Source of the DNA: Scalesia atractyloides
Lineage: Eukaryota; Streptophyta; Magnoliopsida; Asterales; Asteraceae
Direction of reading: 5' to 3'
NCBI GenBank assembly: GCA_947069175.1
Contig: CAMTDV010000018.1
Span: 37,646,869 to 37,710,868, forward strand
DNA: 64,000 bases
The position numbers and the translations under genes are program-made. Positions 23,505-35,518 of the stretch are shown here, piece after piece; position 1 is the stretch's first letter; each line of letters begins with the position of its first letter. The notes under the pieces were generated by a model, which had not been told where the DNA came from, searched no databases, and saw only the letters and a program-made list of their open reading frames with translations.

Positions 23505-26287
23505 TGTCACACCCTCAATTTCCACTTGCGGAGTTTACCGCGAGGTGTGTGAACAAACCAGAATCTGAGACACTAGTAACGTCGAACGACTCTATATGAT
23601 TTGTTAATACGTTTTCCAAAATCATTTATTTAACCGTTCATAGTTATTTTTAGATTGTCTTAGTTTGGTTTCAATGTTTAGCGGAAGCATTAGTTTCTAA
23701 AGTTGAGCGGAAGCATAAAAGTAAAGTAAAGGAACGGGCGCCAACACAAACGCCAAAACTAAAGAAAAACCCAAAACAATGGTTGTAAATGAGACTCGAT
23801 AAAAAGATGTCTTGATCAATGCAAGTGGGTGCACCTAGAGCTCCTAGCGTCCTGAGAAACATGTAAAGAAACAAGTGTCAACATTAAAGAAGAGTGAGTT
23901 CACAGGTTTTCATAAGTTCATTTGTTCGGTTATAAGTTTGTTTCCCCCGTTATCCCTAACCCGGGATAACGATTTAGTGACATTATTCCCAACCCGGAAT
24001 ATTACTGATGGTTCCATTATTCCTTACCCGGAATAATAATGATGTTCCATTATTCCTAACCTGGAATAATAACGTTGTTGGTTCCATTATCCCTAACCCG
24101 GAATAATAATGTTGATCCGTAATTAAGTTCAATGTTAATATGTAGGTAGCTAGCCTAAAGTTATGTCACGTAAGTGTTCGCGATCGAAGCTGACTGTTGT
24201 GCCTCCGTGTTGCCAGGCCTATCACTGACCATGGCGGTGTTAGGCCAAATTAATCACCCGTTGACCATACCCGGTCGGCTAGCGCGACTAGCTCGGGTGG
24301 GGCTTGTCGGGCCCAGTAGTACTACTTATAATTTCCCCGCTATCTAACCCAATACTAACGATCCGAGAGATTGTCGAGGACTTGTGTGATATAGCTGCTT
24401 AGTGATCATAACGTACATTAACATTAACTTAGTTACCGAATAGTTTAATGACGTTAATTTCATATAACGTAAAGAGATAGAGTTGTAGAGTGTATACATG
24501 TTTCTCCCCCTGTTGTTTAAAACTGGATAAAATTAGGGGCCGTGAAGTCACCTTTAGTTGCTCGGTTAGTGTAACACAGATGTAGCAAATGATGGGACCG
24601 CTAATTGCGTCCTAACAAGTCAATTGATTTAGAGTTAGTGTGTGAACACACTGATACAAACCCTACACGTAATTAACACACAATGCGGTACACACAATAA
24701 CAAATCCTAACACTCAATCTTGCATGCAAGTATCATCATACCAAACTAGTGATCAAAACAATTTATCATGAACACAATCCAACCCATGCAACACTTTGGT
24801 ACACACATTCGCAAGTTATCAAGTTTCAGCTTATATACTCATAATTAGGCTGTTTTCGAGGATTTTTATAAAATAGTTCCAACGTTCCAAAAATTCCAAT
24901 TATTTTACAGAAGGTGACAACTATACTATAGAATTTTATATAAGTTTTTCAAGTCCTAACACTTTATCAATTATTCATAAATATTAATATACTAGGCTGC
25001 AGTCAGATTCGTCGCTTTCTGACTGCAGTCCACGGGAGAATTTATTTAAAAATCACCGTTCGTCCAATTAACAAAATTCCAGTGGGAGTTTCCCGGAAAT
25101 TTCCATATCTAGTTTCTGTACAAATTTCGTGATTCGACTCTCTACAGATTATTAGATCCGACTCGATAAACAACTAACAAATTTTCAGAATTTTCACAGC
25201 TTCAGTTACTGAACTTAATTGGCCACTTAAAAATATCAAACGACTTCAGAAAAATATGAATCCAGTGCCATTAGAAGCGTTTTTCAAAAATATACGTTTT
25301 AGACTTCAGAAAATCCGTTTTTCGATAAATAATAACCAAGTTACAGCCAGTGGAAGTTGGCTGTAAACACCATTCAGCATCCTGTTTTCAGCATTTTATC
25401 GCAATATAACACGCTTAAACAATCGATATGTTAAATATAAACGATCAAGAACAGATTTTTCCAATCATATATCATCATATACATCATACCCATGCAAACC
25501 CTAATCATAACATATAGTTTTTATCACAAAACGCAGCCTAATGATTCTTGATTCCACTAAACATCATAATCGCAAACTAGCACAATTTATCGAACTAAAC
25601 ATTGATTCTACACTACATTCAAGCATGATCAAGAGTTTATAAATCCTAGTATGATTTTGCAAACAATGATAAACCCTAACCTTTAACACCGAAGATCAAT
25701 GAACCGTGAGCGAGATGGGAGCCGATTCGGATGATCAAGGAAATCGCGACCGAGAGGAAAGTGGGAAGGCTGTCGCGCGACCGAGAGGAGTGTAGCAAGG
25801 CTGCCGTCGGCTGTTTCTTTGATTAGGGTTTGTGTGTGTTTTTGTTTTTGAAACAATGCACATGCATGTATGTGTATATATAGCGCAAGAGGTCAAGAAA
25901 AAGGGGAAGGGTTTGCGGGTTGGGTGCTCGCGGCCCCAAGGGGTTTGGGTGGGTCGGTTTGGGTCTATAACTTGGTCCTCAAGTTTCGGTTAACTACTTG
26001 AGTCGCAAGGAAGTGAGGTCTACTCGTTTCGCGGCTCGGTTCGATTCATTTATCTATTTACTATATCTATATTTTATAACTAAAATAAATCACGAAATCG
26101 GAACATCACATAATAACTCACCAACTTATAAACGTTTAATACACATAGCACGTAATTCATTTGACAAGTTCACGAAATTATCGTAATTATTTCGAGCGTG
26201 CAATTTAAGTCTCCGAATCAATTTAGCGTAGGAACGAATAACCGTGAAGTAGTGCGTTTAAGATGTCTGAAAAACCGGGATGTCACA
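23505..26287 (-). mobile_element. Reverse-oriented solo Tekay LTR
   Basis: 2783 bp. On the minus strand it runs from TGTGACATCCCGG to GAGGGTGTGACA, the same ends as the Tekay LTRs, and is flanked by TTTTT on both sides (23500-23504 and 26288-26292). There is no internal region, so it is the product of LTR-LTR recombination that deleted a full element. It is related to but distinct from the Tekay-A and Tekay-B LTRs. A minus-strand TATA (GCTATATATACAC-type, 25871-25884) is present. Confidence 0.9.
23941..24125 (-). repeat. CCCGGAATAAT hairpin repeat in solo LTR
   Basis: Five or six diverged units of about 30-35 bp, each with an imperfect inverted repeat such as ATTATTCC-N-ACCCGGAATAAT. The same array type occurs in the Tekay-B LTRs, with two units in Tekay-A near 14740-14800. 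It is a small LTR-internal minisatellite whose units can each fold on themselves. Confidence 0.75.
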
Positions 26288-26944
26288 TTTTTGGTTTTGG
26301 CGTTTATGTTGGCGCCCATTACTTTACTTTACTCTAATGTTTGAAAATGACTATGAATGGTTAAACAAATGTTTTTGGAAAACGTTTAAATAAATCATAT
26401 AGAGTCTTTCGATATTACTAGTGTCTCAGATTCTGGTTTGATCACACGCCTCGCGGTAAAACTCCGCAAGTGGAAATTGAGGGTGTTGCACTCTTGGTGT
26501 AATATCCCGGGTTTTTCGGATAACTTAAACGTAATACTGGTCAAACTAATTACGTGCTATGTGTATGAACGTGTACGAGTTAAATAAATACGTGATGAGT
26601 GGTTGTGTAATTGTTTTAGTTATACAATATATGTATGTATAATAAATATGCACACGAACCGAACCGCGACACAAACACAAACCGAACTCTTTGTGAAACT
26701 AGGAAACCTGAAACCCAAGTTTTCGGCCGCGAGATGTAGATCTTAAACCTTAAGCCATTCTCGGCCATATGCAACCCAAACCACAAACCTAAACCGAGAA
26801 CAAGCCCAAACAAGTTTCGGCCAAGATCAAACCCAAACCGAAACCACCCTAGTCCTCGGCCATAAGATCAAAACCCAAACCAAACCACCCAAGTCTCTTG
26901 CGGCCGCGTGCTAAACCAAACCGTGATCCTCATCCTCCTTGCGC

Positions 26945-26953
26945 CTATATATA
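26945..26953 (+). promoter_or_regulatory. TATA box of Tekay-B 5' LTR
   Basis: CTATATATA followed about 45 bp later by leader-like AAACCCTAGAG text. It is repeated at 35966-35974 in the 3' LTR. Confidence 0.65.
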
Positions 26954-27290
26954 CTAACACTCATGCATGTTCTATACACAACACAAAACCCTAGAGTTTC
27001 ATTGCCGTCGGCTGCCTTACTCTCACCATCTTCTCGGTCGCAGCAAGCACCAGCTTTCTTCATCATCTCGGTCGCAAAACAGCCGCTCCCCACTCTTCTT
27101 CACGGTCGCAAACCAGCCTCCTTCTCGGTCACGGATCTTCTCGGTTGCAAGCAATCGTTGATCACTGGATTCCTTAGCTTAATCACGGTTCGTTTACCTC
27201 ATCATTAAAAGATTAGAACTTATCATATGATACAAGATCATATTCGGATACATGTGTTGTGACTTTGTGTGTTCGGATCGTATGATTGTA

Positions 27291-27446
27291 TTGTTTCGGA
27301 TAGATACACATACTTGAATGAATTGATTAGTTGTTTCGGATATACACATACTTGAATGAATTGATTAGTTGTTTCGGATATACACATACTTGAATGAATT
27401 GATTAGTTGTTTCGGATATACACATACTTGAATGAAGTGATTAGCT
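27291..27446 (+). repeat. 38-bp tandem repeat in Tekay-B 5' LTR
   Basis: Four units starting TTGTTTCGGATA at about 27291, 27331, 27369 and 27407 (spacing 40, 38, 38). The same array is at 36312-36467 in the 3' LTR. Confidence 0.85.
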
Positions 27447-28959
27447 TGTTTCGGATTATAGGTGTTTAATGTAATCGGCTGAATTGGTTATAAACATAAT
27501 TGTTTTCGGAAATCACAAGTTCGCAAGTGTGTTTTGTTTATAATAACTAGAAGTAAGAACTAGGGTTTGCATGGATGAAATATTAGTATTAATCTAGGAT
27601 TAGAAATCGGTTTTAGATCGCCTAGATTAATCGCATGAACGGGATTACACGAGTTTATAATAAAGATATGCTGAAACAGGATGCTGAGTAAAAGTTACAG
27701 CCGACTTCATCTGGCTGTAACTTGGTCGATAGTTGTCGAAAAACAGATTTTCTGATGTCTAGAACGTAGAGATTTGAATAAGGAATCTAATGGCGCTAGA
27801 TTCATAATTTTCTGAAATCGTTTGATATTTTTAAAGGGCCAAACAAGTTCAGTAGCTAAAGCTGTGAAAATTCTGGAATTTTGCTAGTTGTTTGTCAAGC
27901 TAGATTTTAAAATCAGTAGGGAGTTGAGTCATGATTTTTGTACAGCAACTAGGTATAGAAATTTCCGGGCAACTCCAACTGGAATTTTGTTAATCGGACG
28001 ATCAGTGATTTTTAAATAAATTCTTCCGTGGACTGCAGTCAGAAAGCGGTAAATCTAACTGCAGCTTAATGAATTAATATTTATGGTTAATTGGTAAAGA
28101 TTTAGGACTTGGAAAAATTATATAAATTTCTATGGTATAAATGTCACTACTGTAAAAATATGGGAATTTTTGGAATGCTAGAACTATTTTATAAAAATCC
28201 TAGAAAACAGCTGAATAATTGAGTGTTATACAGAAAGTTGATAACTTGTGATTTTATGCATTAAAGTGTTGCATGGAATTGGAATATGCTCATGATAAGT
28301 TGTTTGATTTCTATGATCACATGAGAATACTTGCATGCATGTTTGAGTGTTAGATATGTTGTTTGTATGTATCACTTTGTGAGTAAATTGCGTGTGGAAT
28401 TTGTATTGGTATGATTACACACTGACGTGTAATTAATTGGTTTGTTAGGACGCAACTAGCGGTCCCATCTCTTATAACATCTTTGCTACACTAACCGAGC
28501 AAATAAAGGTGAGTTCACGGCCCCTAACTTTATCCGGTTTTTAAACAACAGGGGGAGAAACATGTATACACTCTCAAACTCAATCTCTTTACGTTATACG
28601 AATTTAACGTCACATAACTATACGGTAACTAAGTTAATGTTAATGTAATGTTATGCTCACTAAGCAGCTTTATCACTTAAGTCCTCGACAATCTCCTCGG
28701 ATCGTTAGTATTTGGGTTAAATAGCGGGGGAATTATAAGTAGTACTACTGGGCCCGACAAGCCCCATCCGAGCTAGTCGCGCTAGCCGACCTGGTATGGT
28801 CAACGGGTGAATAATTGGCCTAACACCGCCATGGTCATGTGATAGGCCTGGCAAAACGGAGGCACAACAGTCAGCTTCGATCGTGAACACTTAGTGACAT
28901 GACTTTAGGCTAGCTACCTATATATATTAACATTGAACTTAATTACGGATCAACTTAAT

Positions 28960-29125
28960 ATTCCGGGTTTGGAATATTGGAAACATCAAGTTATTATCCC
29001 GGGTTGGGGATAATGGAAATAACAACTTAATATTCCGGGATGGGAATATTGGAAGCAACAACTTATTATTCCGGGATTGGAATAATGGAACTGATACGTT
29101 ATCCCGGGTTAGGGATAACGGAGTA
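28960..29125 (+). repeat. Hairpin repeat array in Tekay-B 5' LTR
   Basis: Five units of about 35 bp, each with a stem such as TTATCCCGGGTT-GGGATAA. The 3' LTR copy is at about 37980-38147. It is homologous to the array in the solo LTR at 23941. Confidence 0.8.
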
Positions 29126-29538
29126 AACAAACTATAACCGAACAAACGAATTTATGAAAACCTGTGAACTCACTCATCTTTAATGTTGACACTTGTTTCT
29201 TTACATGTTTCTCAGGACGCTAGGAGCTCTAGGTGCACGCACATGCATTGAACAAGACATCTTTTATCGAGTCTTATTTACTAACATTGTTTTGGGGATT
29301 TTTCATTTGTTTTGGCGTTTGTGTTGGCGCCGCTTCACTACTTAATTATGCTTCCGCTCAAACTTTAAAAACTGATGCTTCTGCTAAATATTGGTAACAT
29401 AAAATCTACAACAAGTGATTTTGGAAAACGTATTATCAAATCATATAGAGTCGTTCGACGTACTAGTGTTTCAGATTCTGGTTTGTTCAAACGCCTCGCG
29501 GTAAAACTCCGCAAGTGGAAATTGAGGGTGTGACAGAT

Positions 29539-29550
29539 TGGTATCAGAGC
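29539..29550 (+). other. Tekay-B primer-binding site
   Basis: TGGTATCAGAGC, three bases after the 5' LTR, initiator Met-tRNA type. Confidence 0.9.
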
Positions 29551-29741
29551 CACTAGCTATAGAGAACCAGGTTTGCATTAGAAGTAGACCTAAACTATAG
29601 CTGATATCACGACACTAGACTTAGTTTGGCACCAAATTATTATATCTTGTTATGCAATATACCCCAACTGTGTTTGGTAGATTATGCCTTCATAATAAGG
29701 AATGGAAACAACTCATAACTAACTACACGACCTAACAGGCA

Positions 29742-30368
29742 ATGTCATCATCCTCATTGTCATCCTCGTCCGACAAACCTACGCCACCAAGGGCACTAGG
29801 AAAGGCACCAATGGTGGAACCCATACCACCTTATGGCGTGGAGACACGCTCAGCGGCGAGAATAAGGCTTGCTCTGGGGGAGGAGTCGTCGTTACGTCCA
29901 ACTATTGCTGTACCGGTTGAACCGGTTAATCCTGTAGAGATAGGAATTGACATGCTTAGAATCCTGGTACATACACAACAAAAACAGTTAGAAAGAATGC
30001 AGGAAACCATCCTAGCACAAGGATGGATGATCCGACACCTTACCGGAAAGACCGACTCGCTCGAGGAAGAGCATCGTACGAGCAAGATAGCTCGTAACAA
30101 CATAGCCAGAGATCTGCGTGCTGAGCAGATAAGAGCCGACTGGCTGGAGGACAGAGTCCTGGAAAACAGTTGGAACATTCAGGAACTGCAAAATCAAGCA
30201 CTTGAACCAGCACCTGCCCCTCCAGTGCCGGTAGAGGAGGATCCAGAAGAGGATCCAGAGGAGGATCCTGAAGAGGATCCGGAGGAGGACCCAGCTGAGG
30301 AAGCTGGAAATGCCGCACAGGATGACGGCAACGACAGTGACTTGGGGAATGGAGACGTAGTTGACTGA
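29742..30368 (+). CDS. Tekay upstream ORF, Tekay-B copy
   Basis: 208 codons, intact. It has a Ser-rich start, the GVETRSAAR motif near residue 32, a coiled-coil-like middle with RMQETILAQGWMIRHLTGKT and DLRAEQIRADWLEDRVLE, and an acidic tail of EEDPEEDPEED repeats ending GNGDVVD. It corresponds to 15437-16102 in Tekay-A. Substitutions and small indels between the copies leave both frames open, unlike gag-pol. The function is unknown. Confidence 0.7.
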   Translation: MSSSSLSSSSDKPTPPRALGKAPMVEPIPPYGVETRSAARIRLALGEESSLRPTIAVPVEPVNPVEIGIDMLRILVHTQQKQLERMQETILAQGWMIRHLTGKTDSLEEEHRTSKIARNNIARDLRAEQIRADWLEDRVLENSWNIQELQNQALEPAPAPPVPVEEDPEEDPEEDPEEDPEEDPAEEAGNAAQDDGNDSDLGNGDVVD

Positions 30369-30625
30369 CACGTCTCGTTTATATTATTTGTTTTCCTTCA
30401 GTTTATTATTTTCCCACTTGTATTTAAACCTGAGACTTTATAGTGAATTCGTATGTTTGATTGCACTTTTGTAAGACGTTGAAATTCCAGTTAATCAAGT
30501 ATTTCTTTGACTATTTAACATATTGAGTTGACCTAACTTAATAATTATTAAAGTACGAAGTAGGATAACTATATTGGATATATAGACTTATCAGGGTGTG
30601 TTTGTGTTGTGTTTCGAAGATCTAA

Positions 30626-30734
30626 ATGGCGACTGGAAGACGTGGAAACCTTAACTTGACGCCCGAAGAGCTAGCTGCCATGATTCAAGAGCATGTGAAC
30701 GCAGCCTTAGCGGGTGTTCAGAACCAGCCGGCAG
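30626..30734 (+). CDS. gag: Tekay-B gag exon 1
   Basis: Encodes MATGRRGNLN to VQNQPA plus one base and stops at a GCAG-GTAACC donor. It has the same length (109 bp) and phase as exon 1 of Tekay-A. Confidence 0.72.
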
Positions 30735-30818
30735 GTAACCATTATTAAATTTTCGCGTGAAAATCTAATAGTGAGGCTAGTAAAATTTCCTTGCTGACTT
30801 CCTGTCCTCTGTCAGCAG
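30735..30818 (+). other. Predicted intron in Tekay-B gag
   Basis: 84 bp, GTAACC to CTGTCAGCAG. An alternative acceptor three bases upstream (TCAG at 30812-30815) would also keep the frame and add one codon. The first 15 bases after the donor are identical to Tekay-A. Confidence 0.68.
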
Positions 30819-33800
30819 GAGGGGGCTTTAACCCCTACAAGATGTTCCTGGACGCAAAGCCCAGCAAATTCTCGGGGGCGGAAGGACCCATTGGACTGGT
30901 CCGCTGGATCGAAAAATCGGAATCTGTTTTTGAAATGTGCAACTGCCTCGAGGCCAACAAGGTCAAATATGCAGCCTCAACACTGAAAGATGGGGCACTG
31001 ACATGGTGGAATGCCCAAGTTCAAACACGTGGGCTTATAGCTGCGAACGGAATGGCATGGACTGAGTTCAAGGCCCTGATTAAAGAGGAGTACTGTCCAC
31101 GAGACAGAGTGCAAAAATTGGAGCAAGCTCTATGGAACCACAAGATGGTGGGATCGGAAATTGAAGCCTACACTGCAAAACATCATGACTTAGTATTCCT
31201 GTGCCCCGAATTGGCGAACACTGTGGAGAAAAGACTCGAGTTCTATCTCGGGGGTCTGGTTCCGGAAATTCAGGGTATGGTGATGTCTAGTAACCCTGTA
31301 ACAGAACATCAAGCAATCCGATTGGCTCACAAACTCACCGATAAAGCGGTGGAACAGAAGAAACTGCCAGCACGGGGTACCACTAAAGTTGCCCCAGATA
31401 ACAAAAGAAAGTTTGAAGACTCCACTACTCGACAGTCTTCGTCATCTCATCCACAGCAAGGGAACCAGAAACGGTTCAATCATTACCACAGCCATCGGGG
31501 TCATCAAAATCATCCCGCCAACAACTACAACAACAACAACAACCAGAATGCAGGCGGCTATGTAGGTCGAAAGCCGCAGTGCAATCGCTGCAATCTTCAT
31601 CATCACGGCCCTCGTGCCGGAATTCGCTGCCACAGATGTGGCAAGATGGGACATGCGGCAAAGGATTGTCGTGGGGAAACCATGCCCCGACAAAATCAGA
31701 ATCAGCCCCAGGGTCAGCAGCAGGGTATAAACCGGGGATGCTATCAATGTGGTAGCACTGCTCATTTCAGAAGAGACTGCCCACAGTTGCGCAACAACAA
31801 CAACAATGGTGGAAACAACCACAACCACAACAACCACAACAATAATAACAACAACAATGGGAACGGTGGCACAGGAGGTGCCAAAGGTCGTGCATTTACC
31901 TTGGGCCCGGAGAGGCCAGAAAAAGTTTCCCCTTAATGAACATTTTGCTTCTGTGCTTTTTGATACGGGTGCGGATAGGAGTTTTATATCTGAGTCTTTT
32001 AGGAAGAACCTAAATCTCACGCTTAAACCATTAGAGACCCCTTATGTGATAGAATTAGCCAATGGTAAATCGGTAGATGTGACCCAAATCGTATCCGGCT
32101 GTCAACTCAAACTCGCGGGCCACACTTTTACCATCGATCTGATGACAACTACCCTGGGTAGTTTTGACGTGGTAGTCGGAATGGACTGGCTATCCGACGT
32201 CCGGGCTGAAGTTCTCTGCTTCGAAAAGTCTATCCGTATTCCACTCTCGAACGACGAAATCCTGACAGTACAAGGCGATAAGGCAAGCGCCGTCACCAAC
32301 ATCATCTCATACATGCAAGCGCAGAAGTATCTTCGGAAAAAGAATTCCTTCGCTTTACTCGCACTAATTACCGAACAGCCTAAGGACGAGAAACGTATAG
32401 AAGACATCCCTATCGTCCGTGATTTTTCCGATGTATCCCCAGAAGAACTACCTGGTCTTCCACCACATCGACAATTGGAGTTTGAAATCGAATTGGCAAG
32501 CAATGCAACTCCTATCGCCAAGGCTCCATACCGCCTAGCTCCAGCCGAGCTGCAGGAGCTGTCGACCCAACTTCAGGAACTTTTAGAAAAAGGATTTATC
32601 CGACCAAGCGTTTCGCCATGGGGACTCCAGTCCTGTTTGTCAAGAAGAAGGACGGGACTTTCCGCATGTGCATCGACTATAGGGAACTCAACAAGGTTAC
32701 AGTCAAGAACCGATACCCGTTACCTCGCATCGACGATCTCTTCGACCAACTTCAAGGGTCAAGCTACTACTCCAAGATTGATTTACGGTCTGGTTACCAC
32801 CAGCTACGCGTCAGGGAGGAGGATATCGCCAAGACGGCATTTCGCACTCGGTATGGCCATTACGAGTTCTTGGTCATGCCATTCGGTCTCACTAACGCAC
32901 CTGCGGTATTCATGGACCTCATGAACCACGTGTGTAAACCATACCTCGACAAATTTGTCATTGTGTTCATCGATGACATACTCATCTACTCCAAAAGTGA
33001 AGAAGAGCATGCTGAGCATCTACGATTACTGCTAGGATTACTTCAACAGGAAAAGCTATATGCCAAGCTCTCGAAGTGTGATTTCTGGATCCGGGAAGTT
33101 CAGTTTGTCGGGCACGTGGTGAATGAAAAGGGTATCCATGTAGACCCTGCCAAGATTGAAGCCATCAAAAACTGGGAAGCACCTAAGACACCGACGGAGA
33201 TCCGCCAATTCTTAGGATTGGCTGGTTACTACAGACGCTTCATCGAGGGATTCTCAAAGATCGCACAACCGCTCACTACCCTCACCCAAAAAGGCATCAA
33301 GTATGCTTGGGGTGAAAAGCAAGAAGCAGCATTTCAATTGCTGAAGCAGAAACTTTGCAGTGCACCCATTCTGTCCTTGCCGGAAGGGACAGATGACTTC
33401 GTAGTGTATTGTGATGCTTCCATTCAGGGATTGGGATGCGTACACATGCAACGCGATAAGGTCATCGCGTATGCGTCGCGACAGCTGAAGGTTCACGAGA
33501 AAAACTACACGACACATGACCTGGAATTGGGAGCAGTAGTGTTTGCACTTAAGATTTGGAGACACTACTTCTATGGAACGAAGTGCACAATCTTCACAGA
33601 CCACAAAAGCCTCCAACACATCTTTGATCAGAAAGAGTTGAACATGCGACAGCGTCGCTGGGTCGAACTCTTGAACGATTATGAGTGTGCCATTCGGTAT
33701 CACCCGGGTAAAGCTAACGTGGTAGCTGATGCCCTCAATAGGAAGGAACACTTGAAACCTCGTCGCGTACGAGCTCTACAACTCACTATTCATTCGGGGC

Positions 33801-35257
33801 TACCCGATCAAATACGCGACGCCCAGTTAGAAGCAGTTAAGGGGGAAAACATCAAAGCCGAATCAGTGGGAAAAATGGAACGCGATTGGGAAGTAAAGAC
33901 CAATGGAGCCCGGTATTTCATGAATCGCATATGGGTACCTCTCTACGGAAACCTCAGAGAGCTAGTCATGGACGAAGCTCATAAATCTCGATACTCTGTC
34001 CATCCGGGCTCGGATAAGATGTATCAAGACCTTAAAGTTGCGTATTGGTGGCCCAACATGAAAGCCGATATAGCCACCTACGTGAGTAAATGTTTGACTT
34101 GTGCAAAAGTCAAGGTGGAGTATCAAAAGCCATCGGGGCTACTCCAACAACCTGAGATCCCAGTGTGGAAATGGGATCAGATCTCAATGGATTTCATCAC
34201 TAAACTCCCGCGAACCTTGGGTGGTTGCGATACTATCTGGGTGATCGTGGATCGTTTAACTAAGTCCGCACACTTCCTAGCTATCAAAGAAACAGATAAG
34301 ATGGAGAAGTTGACTCGCATCTACATTAAGGAAGTAGTTTCTCGGCACGGAGTGCCAACGTCCATCATCTCAGATAGAGATGCTCGCTTCACGTCAAACT
34401 TCTGGCAGTCACTCCAGAAAGCGTTGGGAACACGCTTGGATATGAGCACAGCTTATCACCCTCAGACTGATGGTCAAGGCGAAAGGACCATACAAACCTT
34501 GGAAGACATGCTTAGGGCATGCGTGGTGGACTTCGGAAATAATTGGGAAATTCACCTGCCTCTAGTAGAATTCTCATATAACAACAGCTATCATACGAGT
34601 ATTTCGGCAGCACCGTTTGAGGCATTATACGGTCGTAAATGTAGATCACCGGTCTGCTGGGCAGAGGTCGGTGACAGTCAACTCACAGGCCCTGAATTAA
34701 TACTTGAGGCTACTGAAAAGATTGTACAAATCAGAAACCGCATGGCGGCGGCACGAGATCGACAGAAAAGCTACGCTGACCAACGACGCAAACCGCTCGA
34801 ATTTCAAGTAGGCGATCGCATCCTACTAAAGGTGTCACCCTGGAAGGGTGTAATCCGCTTTGGAAAACGGGGCAAACTTAACCCACGGTACGTAGGCCCG
34901 TTTGTAATCTTGAAACGAATCGGACCCGTAGCATACCAATTAGACCTTCCTGCCGAACTCAGTGGAGTTCACAACGTATTTCACGTGTCAAATCTGAAGA
35001 AGTGTCTATCAGATGAAACTTTAGTTATTCCATTGGATGAGATCCAAGTGGATGAACAACTACACTTCGTGGAAAAGCCTATTGAGATCATGGACCGTGA
35101 GATCAAGACTCGAAGGCACAGCAAGATTCCAATTGTTAAAGTTCGTTGGGACTCTAAGCGTGGACCGGAGTTCACGTGGGAAAGAGAGGATCAAATGAAA
35201 AGCAAATACCCACACCTCTTTGCAACTGAGCAGCAAACTAATGACACTAGTAACTAA
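30819..35257 (+). pseudogene. gag-pol: Tekay-B gag-pol, two frameshifts
   Basis: Gag runs from 30819 to a stop near 31936, where a missing base and a ~23-bp gap relative to Tekay-A shift the frame just after the Asn-rich and Cys-motif region ([28 protein letters not shown]). Protease (LFDTGADRSF, about 31956) and the reverse transcriptase start are in a second frame to about 32630. A one-base deletion in a CCATGGGGA-CTCC stretch then returns to the gag frame, which is open to 35257. That last frame has [10 protein letters not shown], RNase H VVYCDAS, integrase ([26 protein letters not shown]) and a chromodomain (about 35075-35220). RNase H and integrase are free of the stops seen in Tekay-A. 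Gag-Pol cannot be made in one piece without frameshifting. Confidence 0.92.
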
Positions 35258-35518
35258 ATTTTCGGGACGAAAATTCTTTCAACATGGGGATGATGTGACA
35301 ACCTGGAAATTTCTCATACTTTCGTGTACTATTGTTGACTAAATTCTTGTGCATGACACTTGGAAATCTTTGTGTATGACACTTGGGAACTTCTTGTAAC
35401 ATTGCGTACCATCATTAACGAACTAACTCTTTGTGCGTGGCACTCTAAACATGTACGTTACATGCTAAACCGCGTTTACTCAATTTTCGGGACGAAAATT
35501 CTTTCAACATGGGGATAA
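35258..35518 (+). other. Tekay-B 3' leader with doubled polypurine/LTR-start boundary
   Basis: TTCTTTCAACATGGGGATAA (35499-35518) precedes the 3' LTR. A copy followed by TGTGACAACCTGG begins 225 bp upstream (35274-35306). The segment in between contains two partial repeats of GTGCATGACACT/GTGTATGACACT (about 35350-35390). Confidence 0.8.

Larger units (their letters stand above)
12648..26490 (+). mobile_element. Tekay-A, Gypsy chromovirus
   Basis: A full-length Gypsy element with about 2.58-kb LTRs and the CTCTT target duplication (12643-12647 and 26491-26495). Its order is primer site, an upstream ORF, a split gag, protease, reverse transcriptase, RNase H, integrase, chromodomain, polypurine tract. 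The order, the long LTRs starting TGTGACATCCCGG and the C-terminal chromodomain place it in the Tekay/Del group. Two nonsense mutations in RNase H and a damaged 3' LTR start (CG instead of TG at 21125) make it inactive. Its 3' LTR carries a later reverse-oriented solo LTR. Confidence 0.92.
21125..26490 (+). repeat. Tekay-A 3' LTR, interrupted
   Basis: Homologous to 12648-15234 over 21125-23504 and 26293-26490, about 2578 bp without the insert. The first two bases are CG instead of TG. The last motif is GGGTGTTGCA. The insertion of the solo LTR is marked by TTTTT duplications. Confidence 0.9.
26498..29535 (+). repeat. Tekay-B 5' LTR
   Basis: 3038 bp, TGTAATATCCCGGG to GGGTGTGACA. It shares only parts of the Tekay-A LTR, mainly the middle and 3' half with GCTAGCCGACC and GACGCTAGGAGC blocks. 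The first 700 bp are different. It contains a 38-bp tandem repeat and a hairpin array, annotated separately. Confidence 0.93.

Noticed and set aside
26616..27208. ORFs of 60-89 codons in the Tekay-B 5' LTR, repeated at 35637-36229
   Set aside because: They are LTR leader sequence, identical in both LTRs, with no similarity to known proteins. TATA and leader features explain the region better.
31442..32020. Minus-strand ORFs rich in Val/Ile/Cys opposite Tekay gag
   Set aside because: They are antisense shadows of the Asn/His-rich CAACAAC tract and zinc-knuckle region.
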